A stretch of 14,246 nt of DNA from Bryobacteraceae bacterium (GTDB taxonomy: Bacteria; Acidobacteriota; Terriglobia; Bryobacterales; Bryobacteraceae), in NCBI GenBank assembly GCA_947456995.1, contig CANGVB010000023.1, positions 1 through 14,246 on the forward strand, read 5' to 3'. A program made the translations under genes and the position numbers. The notes beneath the pieces were generated by a model. That model saw only the letters and a list, made by a program, of their open reading frames with translations. It made no database searches and had not been told where the DNA came from. Below are positions 7,583 to 14,106 of the stretch, piece by piece (within the stretch, counting starts at the first letter, position 1; each line of letters opens with the position of its first letter).

Positions 7583-7598
7583 TGGCAATATTTTGCCA
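7583..7598. promoter_or_regulatory. Perfect palindrome TGGCAA-N4-TTGCCA upstream of flgB
   Basis: TGGCAA (7583-7588) and TTGCCA (7593-7598) are exact reverse complements around TATT. Its centre is about 77 bases upstream of the transcription start predicted from the sigma-54 box. This is within the range in which enhancer-binding activators of sigma-54 promoters bind. It could instead be an RNA hairpin (followed by GTTTTG) ending YkgJ transcription. Assignment rests on symmetry and position only. Confidence 0.4.
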
Positions 7599-7640
7599 GT
7601 TTTGCCTGTTTGAGGTGGCTTCTACCCCCCTGAACTGAGT

Positions 7641-7657
7641 TTGGCAAGATGCTTGCA
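7641..7657 (+). promoter_or_regulatory. Sigma-54 (RpoN) -24/-12 promoter of the flagellar operon
   Basis: TTGGCAAGATGCTTGCA fits the consensus YTGGCACGRNNNTTGCW with a single mismatch (A for C after GGCA). The invariant GG and GC are exactly 10 bases apart. Counting from the -12 C at 7656, transcription would start near 7668, only four bases before the ATG of flgB at 7672. Position directly ahead of an eight-gene flagellar operon supports it, since sigma-54 drives middle flagellar genes in many bacteria. Presence of rpoN and an activator in this genome cannot be checked here. Confidence 0.7.
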
Positions 7658-7671
7658 TACGTCTTCTGCGT

Positions 7672-8007
7672 ATGTTCGATCCCCTCTCTGGACGCATGTC
7701 GCATTATCTTGACCTTCTGGCAGACCGCCAGAAGCTTGTTTCCTCCAACATTGCCAATGTGGATACTCCTGGATACCGCACGAAGGATATCGATTTCAAC
7801 TTCGAATTCCAATCGCTTGTTTCCGGGGGATCCCCAAATGTGATTGAGCCTGGAGGGCTTAAGACCAAGAACGACGGCAACAACGTCAGCATGGATCGTG
7901 AAATGCGGTTGCTCAGCGAGAACGCGCTTCGATTCAATTTTGTCAGCCAGCTACTCAAGGGCGAAGCCCGGGACATTCGGCTTGCCCTAAAGGATGCACG
8001 CGGATAA
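7672..8007 (+). CDS. flgB: Flagellar proximal rod protein FlgB
   Basis: FlgB forms part of the proximal rod that passes from the MS ring through the periplasm, and is exported by the flagellar type III system. The 111-aa product shows the rod-family N-terminal signature LVSSNIANVDTPGYRTKDIDF (about 23-43), a variable glycine/asparagine-rich centre, and a C-terminal helix (LLSENALRFNFVSQLL). It is somewhat shorter than the usual 130-140 aa, mainly in the middle. The ATG at 7672 gives an N-terminus of normal length. It leaves only about four bases of leader behind the sigma-54 box, so an internal ATG at 7696 (MSHYLDLL) is an alternative. Its TAA overlaps the flgC ATG by one base (TAATG). Confidence 0.93.
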   Translation: MFDPLSGRMSHYLDLLADRQKLVSSNIANVDTPGYRTKDIDFNFEFQSLVSGGSPNVIEPGGLKTKNDGNNVSMDREMRLLSENALRFNFVSQLLKGEARDIRLALKDARG

Positions 8008-8447
8008 TGAGCCTCTTTCAAAGTTTGAGTGTCAGCGCTTCGGGCATGAGCGCACAGCGTTTCAGATCGGAACTTCTTGCCCAGAATATTGCCAATTCGG
8101 AAACCACGCGCACCGAAGAGGGTGGGCCTTATCGCCATCAGGATGCGGTGTTTCAGTCTGCTTCGGTAACTCATCCGTTTTCTTCGGCCTTTCAGTCGTC
8201 TCTCGATGCGCCGAATAAGGGAGTTGCCGTGAGTGAGGTGCAGCTTGACGATCGCGAACCGATTCGCCGTTATCTGCCGGGGCATCCAGATGCCGATGAC
8301 AAGGGATATGTGAGTTTTCCGAACTTCAGTCCGATCGAGGAAATGGTGGATTTGTCTAACGCCAGCCGCTCGTTTGGAGCGAATGTGACTGCGATGAATG
8401 CAGTGAAAGACATGATTTCAAAATCGATCGACCTGGTACGAGGTTAA
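8007..8447 (+). CDS. flgC: Flagellar proximal rod protein FlgC
   Basis: Second proximal rod subunit, stacking with FlgB. The 146 residues include the N-terminal helix MSLFQSLSVSASGMSAQRFR, the rod signature LLAQNIANSETTRTEEGGPY (about 24-43), and the typical C-terminal block GYVSFPNFSPIEEMVDL followed by SRSFGANVTAMNAVKDMI. Length is close to the usual 134-150 aa. The start overlaps the flgB stop by one base, implying translational coupling. An AAGGA about 12 bases upstream is at the edge of useful spacing. Confidence 0.95.
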   Translation: MSLFQSLSVSASGMSAQRFRSELLAQNIANSETTRTEEGGPYRHQDAVFQSASVTHPFSSAFQSSLDAPNKGVAVSEVQLDDREPIRRYLPGHPDADDKGYVSFPNFSPIEEMVDLSNASRSFGANVTAMNAVKDMISKSIDLVRG

Positions 8448-8451
8448 GGAC

Positions 8452-8766
8452 ATGGCCCTCAATTTCGCGCAATCACTCGCAAGCAGTATTCAGCTGGTTA
8501 AGCCGGTGGAACCACTTGCCGTTGCGGGGCAAGCTGGTGCTGCCGGGAACCAGTTTCAGAACATCCTCACCGGGGTTATTGGAGAAGTAAACTCCACCCG
8601 GAATGAGGCTGATCAGAAGGTTAATGCTTTTCTGAATGGAGAACAGATAGACATTCATGAGGTGGCCACCAGTATCCAGAAGGCCGGATTGACCTTTGAG
8701 ATGGCAATCGAGGTGCGCAACAAGGCCATGCAGGCTTATCAGGAAGTGATGAGGATGCAGATCTGA
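8452..8766 (+). CDS. fliE: Flagellar hook-basal body protein FliE
   Basis: FliE is the small adaptor joining the MS ring to the proximal rod. It is the first substrate of the export gate. The 104-aa product ends with the family block IHEVATSIQKAGLTFEMAIEVRNKAMQAYQEVMRMQI (from about residue 68). The N-terminal half is low in signature, as is normal for FliE. The start lies 4 bases after the flgC stop, with a GAGG (8440-8443) spaced 8 bases from the ATG. Confidence 0.95.
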   Translation: MALNFAQSLASSIQLVKPVEPLAVAGQAGAAGNQFQNILTGVIGEVNSTRNEADQKVNAFLNGEQIDIHEVATSIQKAGLTFEMAIEVRNKAMQAYQEVMRMQI

Positions 8767-8782
8767 GCCGCTGGCTCTAGCT

Positions 8783-8805
8783 GAGATTACCCGATGGAGA
8801 TTACC
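8783..8805 (+). repeat. Direct repeat GAGATTACC in the fliE-fliF gap
   Basis: GAGATTACC occurs at 8783-8791 and again at 8797-8805 inside the 44-base gap. The GAG of the first copy is 8 bases ahead of an ATG at 8794. The GAG of the second is 11 bases ahead of the fliF TTG. The copies may therefore act as two ribosome-binding sites in series, one for the mini-ORF and one for fliF. Confidence 0.55.
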
Positions 8806-8814
8806 AGGCCTTGA
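8794..8814 (+). CDS. Putative six-codon leader ORF coupled to fliF
   Basis: ATG at 8794 opens a tiny frame encoding MEITRP, and its TGA (8812-8814) overlaps the TTG start of fliF (8811-8813) as TTGA. A GAG lies 8 bases upstream. This geometry matches translational coupling through a mini-cistron, which could deliver ribosomes to the weak TTG. It may equally be chance, as six codons prove nothing alone. Confidence 0.3.
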   Translation: MEITRP

Positions 8815-10550
8815 ACCAGCTTCGTGAACTGTTAGACCGACTCACTCTTCGCCAGAAGATTTCGATCGGCGCTGCCCTTGTGGTGGTGCTGGGCGGAATC
8901 TTCTGGTTCATCCAGTATCAGAAGGAGAAAGACTTCAAGCTTCTCTTCAAGGATATGGCTGCCGAAGACGCAGGACAGTTGACGACGCGGCTGCGCGAAA
9001 AAAATGTGGAGTACAAGATTGGTGAAGACGGTACCAGCATTTACGTTCGCAGCGCGAAGCTAAGCGAACTGCGTCTGGACCTTGCTGCGCAAGGCTTGCC
9101 ACGTACTGGCCGCATCTGGTTTGAAATCTTCGACAAAACGAATTTTGCTCTTACTGAGTTTGCTGAGCAGGTGAATTATCAGCGGGCGCTCGAAGGCGAG
9201 CTGGAGCGGACGGTTGCGAGCTTGCGGGAAGTGGAGCATGCTCGGGTGCACCTTACCTTTGCCAAGCAGAGTATCTTTCAGGACAACCGCAAGCCGGCTA
9301 AGGCCAGTGTGGTTTTGAAGCTCAAAACCGGTGCACGCCTGTCGCCTGCCTCTGTGCAGGCCGTGATCTTTCTTCTCTCCAGTGCGGTTGAGGGTCTGGC
9401 ACCCGAAGATGTTTCGCTGATTGACCACAACGGCACTTTGCTGAGCCGCCCGCGCAAGTCTCATACACCTGAAGAAGAGTTTCCTGAAATCCTGCTTGAG
9501 TATCGCCAGAAGCTTGAAAAAGACCTTTTGGCCAAGGTGAATGCAACGCTTACGCCTTTGCTTGGTGAGGAGCGTTACCGGGCTGGGGTGACTGTCGATT
9601 GCGACATGACCAGCGCCGAGGCCAGTGAAGAAGTTTACGATCCCGAAAAGGCTGTTGTGACTTCTGAACAGAAGACCGAAGACAGCAGCGGGATTCCTTT
9701 GGCTAGCGGTGTGCCTGGCACTCCCAGCAGCCTTCCACGGCCAAATTCCCGTCCGGCCTCGTCCCAAACGGGCACGCAGCGCAAGACCGAAAGCACGAAC
9801 TATCAGGCGAGCCGATCCATTCGGCGAACGAAGATTCCTCAAGGTCAGATTAAGCGTGTTTCGCTGTCTGTTTTGCTCGACCAGGAGATGCGATGGGAGG
9901 GCGTTGGCCCCAAAGCGAAACGTGTTTTTGACGTGCCTTCTCCAGAAAAGATCAAGGCGATCAAAGAGGTGGTTTCGGCCTCAATCGGGCTGGTTGCTGA
10001 TCGTGGTGATGTCGTGATTATCGAGACGCTGCCCTTTGATGCTACTTTGCGCATTCAAGCGCCGGCTGCACCATTGCCACCAGCGCCGCCCAAACCGCTC
10101 TTTGTGATCCCGGATTTTCTGCTGAAAGTTCTCCCGGCGCCGCTCAAAGATCCGGCTGCGCTGCTTGCGGCTATCATCGCTGTCGGTGTGTTGCTGCTGA
10201 TTCTTGGCCTGGCCGTCTTCTGGTTCCTGAGGAAGCGGAAGAAGGGTAAGGTAGCTGCTCAGGCCGCTGCTGTGGCTGCCGCGGTCGAAAGCGCCAATCT
10301 GAGTCCTGAGGCCATCGAATCGCTTCAAGAAGATGACGGTCGCAGCTTTGAGGAACGACTGGCCGAGCAGCAGAGCAAGCAGAAGCGGCTCGAACAGAAC
10401 GAATTGGCCCGGCTCAAGATGCCGGAAGTTACGACGCAGAAGGGCAAGATCCTTCAGCAGCACATTACCGATGAAGCCCAGAAGGATCCGCTGATGATTG
10501 CGCAGATTCTCCGTAGCTGGCTTCATGGCGACAGAGAGAAGGAACGATAA
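8811..10550 (+). CDS. fliF: Flagellar MS-ring protein FliF
   Basis: FliF builds the MS ring in the inner membrane, the base on which the rod, switch and export gate assemble. The 579 residues include TM1 at about 17-36 (ISIGAALVVVLGGIFWFIQY) and the ring-building motifs with GLPRTGRIWFEIFDKTNF (95-112) and VNYQRALEGELERT (121-134). A disordered S/P/T-rich loop (about 285-330) is followed by TM2 at about 450-473 (LLAAIIAVGVLLLILGLAVFWF). The cytoplasmic tail ends DPLMIAQILRSWLHGDREKER, the segment that binds FliG. The start is TTG at 8811; the in-frame sequence upstream reaches a stop at 8778 without ATG or GTG, and MNQLRELLDRLTLRQK is a typical FliF N-terminus. A GGAG 11 bases upstream is the nearest ribosome-binding site. 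The stop overlaps fliG by one base (TAATG). Confidence 0.97.
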   Translation: MNQLRELLDRLTLRQKISIGAALVVVLGGIFWFIQYQKEKDFKLLFKDMAAEDAGQLTTRLREKNVEYKIGEDGTSIYVRSAKLSELRLDLAAQGLPRTGRIWFEIFDKTNFALTEFAEQVNYQRALEGELERTVASLREVEHARVHLTFAKQSIFQDNRKPAKASVVLKLKTGARLSPASVQAVIFLLSSAVEGLAPEDVSLIDHNGTLLSRPRKSHTPEEEFPEILLEYRQKLEKDLLAKVNATLTPLLGEERYRAGVTVDCDMTSAEASEEVYDPEKAVVTSEQKTEDSSGIPLASGVPGTPSSLPRPNSRPASSQTGTQRKTESTNYQASRSIRRTKIPQGQIKRVSLSVLLDQEMRWEGVGPKAKRVFDVPSPEKIKAIKEVVSASIGLVADRGDVVIIETLPFDATLRIQAPAAPLPPAPPKPLFVIPDFLLKVLPAPLKDPAALLAAIIAVGVLLLILGLAVFWFLRKRKKGKVAAQAAAVAAAVESANLSPEAIESLQEDDGRSFEERLAEQQSKQKRLEQNELARLKMPEVTTQKGKILQQHITDEAQKDPLMIAQILRSWLHGDREKER

Positions 10551-11626
10551 TGGCCGAAGCTCAACTCCCAGATAAAGCACCGAAAATTTCTGACATTATC
10601 CCGGAGGAACCCTCTTTTCGGGTGAACCTGCCTGGCGCTAAAAAATGCGCCATCCTGCTGATCATTCTTGGGCAGGAAATTACTGCCCAGGTATTGAAGC
10701 AGATGGACGAGAACGAGGTGCAGCGCATCGGCCAGGAGTTGGCGCGGTCCAGTTCTGTAACGGCAGAAGCGGCCGAGGGCGTGCTCGAAGAGTTTTACCA
10801 GATGTCGATTGCCCACCAGTATGTGCTCAAGGGTGGCGTGGACTATGCTCGCAAGGTGCTGATTGAGGCATTCGGTACGGAGGAAGCCAAACGGATTCTT
10901 GACCGCCTGCTGAAACAGCTGGGCGGCGAAAATCTCAGCTTCGATGCCCTGCAGAAGGCAGACCCGACGCAGCTCGCCAAGTTCATCCACCAGGAACATC
11001 CTCAGACGGTGGCTTTGATTCTTTCGCACCTCAATCCTACTCAGGCTGGTGGGTTGCTGCATGCACTCCCGATGGAGATTCGAGCCGATGTTGCCCATCG
11101 AATGGCAAGCCTCGAACAAATCTCGCCTGACATCATTGGCAAGATCGCAAACATCATTGGGCTGAAGCTGAAGGAAATCGGCGACTTCAGCCGCGAGTCT
11201 ACTGGTGGTGTGGCTGCCGTGGCGGAAATGTTCAACCGGCTTGATTCCGGCACGAGCAAGGAACTTCTTGAGTCTCTTGAAACGATCAATCCACAACTGA
11301 CGCAGAACATCCGCCAACTGATGTTTGTGTTTGAAGACATGTTGATGATTGATGAAATTGGCATCAAAGAACTACTGTCGCGAATTGATCGCAAGCTGCT
11401 CACTGTGGCGCTAAAAGGCACAACCGACAAGCTGCGCGATCACTTCCTGAGCGCCATGTCTCAGCGTGGTGCCGAGATGTTACGCGAAGATATGGACGCA
11501 CTTGGCCCAATCAAGATTCGCGAAGTGGAGGCTTCGCAACAACAGATCATCACTGTCTTGCGCCAGCTTGAAAACGAAGGCGTGATCAACCTCAAGGGCA
11601 CCGTCGGCGAACAGTATGTCAACTAG
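10550..11626 (+). CDS. fliG: Flagellar motor switch protein FliG
   Basis: FliG forms the part of the C-ring that binds FliF and receives torque from MotA. The 358-aa product has the N-terminal FliF-binding domain (about 25-120, LPGAKKCAILLIILG), the middle domain with the conserved EHPQ at 149-152 (FIHQEHPQTVALILSHL), the MFVF motif at 258-261, and a C-terminal torque helix region (LRDHFLSAMSQRGAEMLREDMDALGP). Compared with E. coli, K289 and R306 keep the charged positions. The DD pair is E313-D314, and the last arginine position appears to be a lysine (K322). AAGGA at 10539-10543, spaced 6 bases from the ATG, is one of the better ribosome-binding sites in the operon. The 3' end overlaps fliH by 11 bases. 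Confidence 0.97.
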   Translation: MAEAQLPDKAPKISDIIPEEPSFRVNLPGAKKCAILLIILGQEITAQVLKQMDENEVQRIGQELARSSSVTAEAAEGVLEEFYQMSIAHQYVLKGGVDYARKVLIEAFGTEEAKRILDRLLKQLGGENLSFDALQKADPTQLAKFIHQEHPQTVALILSHLNPTQAGGLLHALPMEIRADVAHRMASLEQISPDIIGKIANIIGLKLKEIGDFSRESTGGVAAVAEMFNRLDSGTSKELLESLETINPQLTQNIRQLMFVFEDMLMIDEIGIKELLSRIDRKLLTVALKGTTDKLRDHFLSAMSQRGAEMLREDMDALGPIKIREVEASQQQIITVLRQLENEGVINLKGTVGEQYVN

Positions 11627-12353
11627 CGAAGTCCTATCGACAGATCGCACGCCGGCACCAGCCGGTAGCATGTCGCGGATATTCGAAGCAGAGGAAGCCA
11701 CCTCGGTTGGCATGGTGCCCTGGATGGTGGAAGAGGTCTTGCAGCCCGGACAGGTGCGCTTTGTACCTCCACAAGCGCAGCCCCAAGAGACTGCTGCTGC
11801 TGCCCCCAGGCAGGACCTGGAAGCAGCGATCGCGGAATTGCAAACGCGACACCGTCGCGAACTTGATGAGGCGGTGCAGCGTACCCGGGTGGAATGCGAG
11901 TCTCGAGCGCAAAATCTGCTCCAGGCTGAAGTCGAACCCTGGCTCAAGCGGATGGCCAAGTCGATCGAGGATATCGCGACGGTGAAGCAACGCTATCTCG
12001 CCGAGAGCGAAGACCAACTGGTAAGGCTTGCAGTGGCTGTGGCACGCCGGATTCTTTATCGCGAGATTCAAGTCGACACCGAGGCGCTGTTCGGGCTGAT
12101 CCATGCGGCTACGCAACGGGCGGAGCTTCGCGAGCTAAACCGAATTCTTCTCAATCCAAAGGACCATCAGGCATTGCTTCCTCATCTCGAACGTCTACAG
12201 CTCCCTCCGCGGGTTGAAATCATCTCTGACAATGCGCTGGAGCGAGGTGCACTCTTGCTCGAGAGTACAAGCGGTGTGCTGGATGCCTCGATCCAGGCGC
12301 AACTCGATGAGGTGGAGCGCGGATTCATCGACTTACTCGGGAGGCGCGGATGA
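11616..12353 (+). CDS. fliH: Flagellar export ATPase regulator FliH
   Basis: FliH binds FliI as a dimer, holds it near the C-ring and export gate, and regulates its ATPase activity. The 245 residues comprise a poorly conserved N-terminal part with a VPWMVEEVLQPGQVRFVPP segment, a long charged coiled coil (about 68-135, LEAAIAELQTRHRRELDEAV onward) and a C-terminal FliH/HrpE-type domain (about 135-240, LVRLAVAVARRILYREIQVD to RGALLLESTSGVLDASIQAQ). Its ATG lies 11 bases before the end of fliG, so coupling is likely. A second ATG at 11670 would give a shorter form without the first 18 residues. Its TGA overlaps the fliI start (ATGA). Confidence 0.93.
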   Translation: MSTSEVLSTDRTPAPAGSMSRIFEAEEATSVGMVPWMVEEVLQPGQVRFVPPQAQPQETAAAAPRQDLEAAIAELQTRHRRELDEAVQRTRVECESRAQNLLQAEVEPWLKRMAKSIEDIATVKQRYLAESEDQLVRLAVAVARRILYREIQVDTEALFGLIHAATQRAELRELNRILLNPKDHQALLPHLERLQLPPRVEIISDNALERGALLLESTSGVLDASIQAQLDEVERGFIDLLGRRG

Positions 12354-13690
12354 GCGGACTCGACATCCAGCGCTATGAGCAGTTTCTGGCGCAGGGAAAC
12401 TTCTTTCAGTTGCGCGGCCGGGTGACCGATGTTGCGGGAATGCTGATCGAAAGTGATGGCCCTGATACTGCCATCGGCGATTTTTGTGAGGTTCGGCTGC
12501 CGGGCGGGCGCCGAATACGGGCGCAGGTGATCGGCTTTAGAAATGGCAAAGTGCTTTCGATGCCCCTTGAAGATACGGGGGGACTTTCGCAGGGTGCCTC
12601 GATTCTCGCTCGCCCGGAGGCGGGCAAAGTTGCTGTGGGCCAGCAACTGCTGGGCAGGGTGCTGGACGGGTTTGGCCAGACGATGGATGGGGGGCCCTCG
12701 ATCACTCCGGAGGCCCACTACGATCTCTATTCGCCACCGCCCGGGCCGCTGGCGCGCGAAAACATCTCAGAGCCGCTGGTGACGGGAATTCGCGCGATTG
12801 ACAGCATGCTCACGATGGGAAAGGGCCAACGTATTGGCCTCTTTGGAGGATCGGGGGTTGGCAAGAGCACTCTGCTTGGTTCGATGTGCAAGCACCATTT
12901 TGCTGATGTTGCTGTTGTTGCTCTGATTGGCGAGCGCAATCGTGAAGTAAAGAGTTTTCTTGAGCACGAACTTGGGCCCGAGGGCCGCGAACGCAGCGTG
13001 ATGATTGCTGCCACCAGCGATCAACCTGCGCCTTTGCGTCTGCGGGCCTGCTTTGTGGCGCTGGCTGTTGCCGAGTTTTTCAGGGATCAGGGAAAAGACG
13101 TTTTACTGGTGATCGACTCTGTGACGCGACTCGCGATGGCGCAGCGTGAAATCGGCCTCGCTGCCGGTGAGCCTCCAGGCCAAAAGGGCTACCCTCCCAG
13201 CGCATTTCAGCTTTTGCCCAAAATTTTTGAGCGGGCGGGTAAATTCCCGAAAGGCTCGATTACCGGATTCTTCACGGTGCTGGTTGAGGGTGATGATTTC
13301 AACGAGCCAGTCTGCGATACGGTGCGCGCGATTCTCGATGGACATATCATCCTGTCGCGCCATCTTGGGGCCATGGGGCATTACCCGGCAATCAATGTCC
13401 TTGAGAGCGTGAGCCGACTGCAATCGAAACTCGCCAATGCCAATCACAAGGAGGCCGCGCGGGCGATCCGCGAAGCTTTGGCTAGCCTCGAGCGCAGCTC
13501 GGATTTGATCCAACTTGGGGCTTACGTTCAAGGCTCGAATCCGCTGCTGGATAATGTCTTGCGGAACCGGTCGCAGATCGATCGATTCTTGCGCCAGGAC
13601 GCTGAAGAGACCACCACAATGGAAGAGACGTTGGGGCAACTCCAGAGTCTGGCCTCGATTCTGGGCGTGAATACCCCGACGCACCGATGA
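12350..13690 (+). CDS. fliI: Flagellum-specific export ATPase FliI
   Basis: FliI is the hexameric ATPase, related to F1-beta, that helps unfold and feed substrates to the flagellar type III gate. The 446 residues show an N-terminal beta-barrel domain (about 15-95), then the nucleotide-binding domain. This contains Walker A FGGSGVGKST (165-174, K172), GERNREV with probable catalytic E195, Walker B VLLVIDS (D256) and the FliI/SctN block GEPPGQKGYPPSAFQLLPKI (273-292), followed by a C-terminal helical domain. GGG in place of the commoner AGS ahead of Walker A is a minor variation. GGGAGG at 12339-12344, five bases ahead of the ATG, is the strongest ribosome-binding site in the window. Four-base ATGA overlaps join it to fliH before and fliJ after. 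Confidence 0.97.
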   Translation: MSGLDIQRYEQFLAQGNFFQLRGRVTDVAGMLIESDGPDTAIGDFCEVRLPGGRRIRAQVIGFRNGKVLSMPLEDTGGLSQGASILARPEAGKVAVGQQLLGRVLDGFGQTMDGGPSITPEAHYDLYSPPPGPLARENISEPLVTGIRAIDSMLTMGKGQRIGLFGGSGVGKSTLLGSMCKHHFADVAVVALIGERNREVKSFLEHELGPEGRERSVMIAATSDQPAPLRLRACFVALAVAEFFRDQGKDVLLVIDSVTRLAMAQREIGLAAGEPPGQKGYPPSAFQLLPKIFERAGKFPKGSITGFFTVLVEGDDFNEPVCDTVRAILDGHIILSRHLGAMGHYPAINVLESVSRLQSKLANANHKEAARAIREALASLERSSDLIQLGAYVQGSNPLLDNVLRNRSQIDRFLRQDAEETTTMEETLGQLQSLASILGVNTPTHR

Positions 13691-14106
13691 AGCGCTTCAA
13701 TTTTTCACTGGAGCGTGTGCTGGTTTACCGTCGCAGCCAGGCTGATTTGGAGAAAGCCAAACTCGCGGCGATGGAGGCAGAGTTATCGAAGATTCGGGAA
13801 GAGTTGGCCACACTGCATGACACGTTTCTGAACGAAGTGCGAAGAGTTCAGCCCGACCCAATTGAGCGCGCTGAACTTGGCCGCTTTCGAATGGTTGTCG
13901 AATCGCAGACGATCCGTATCCAGCAGCGTATCTTCGAGAAGCAAAAACAAATCGATATCCAGAAGGACCTTTACGTAAAGGCGAATCAGGCGGCTGAGGT
14001 GCTTACCAAGGTGAAGGAGAAGCAGAAGAAGACCTGGGATCAGGAGTTACAAAAGGAGCTGGACTCGCTGGCGATGGATTCCTTCCTCTCGCGATGGAAG
14101 AATTAG
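13687..14106 (+). CDS. fliJ: Flagellar export chaperone/ATPase stalk FliJ
   Basis: FliJ is a small antiparallel coiled coil that sits in the centre of the FliI hexamer like F1-gamma, links it to FlhA and escorts export chaperones. The 139-aa product begins MKRFNFSLERVLVYRRSQAD, the usual F-x-L-E-x-V-L-x-x-R FliJ opening, and is helical and charged throughout (two arms broken near the VQPDPIE at about 55-61). Length matches the family (about 140-150). The ATG overlaps the fliI stop as ATGA and lacks its own ribosome-binding site, implying coupling. The TAG overlaps the stop of the convergent peptidase gene by four bases. This is the last flagellar gene visible. Confidence 0.92.
   Translation: MKRFNFSLERVLVYRRSQADLEKAKLAAMEAELSKIREELATLHDTFLNEVRRVQPDPIERAELGRFRMVVESQTIRIQQRIFEKQKQIDIQKDLYVKANQAAEVLTKVKEKQKKTWDQELQKELDSLAMDSFLSRWKN

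Noticed and set aside
9060..9842. 260-residue minus-strand open frame inside fliF
   Set aside because: Antisense shadow. FliF motifs on the plus strand explain the coding signal.
10523..11317. 264-residue minus-strand open frame
   Set aside because: It is the shadow of fliG on the opposite strand, with no signal of its own.
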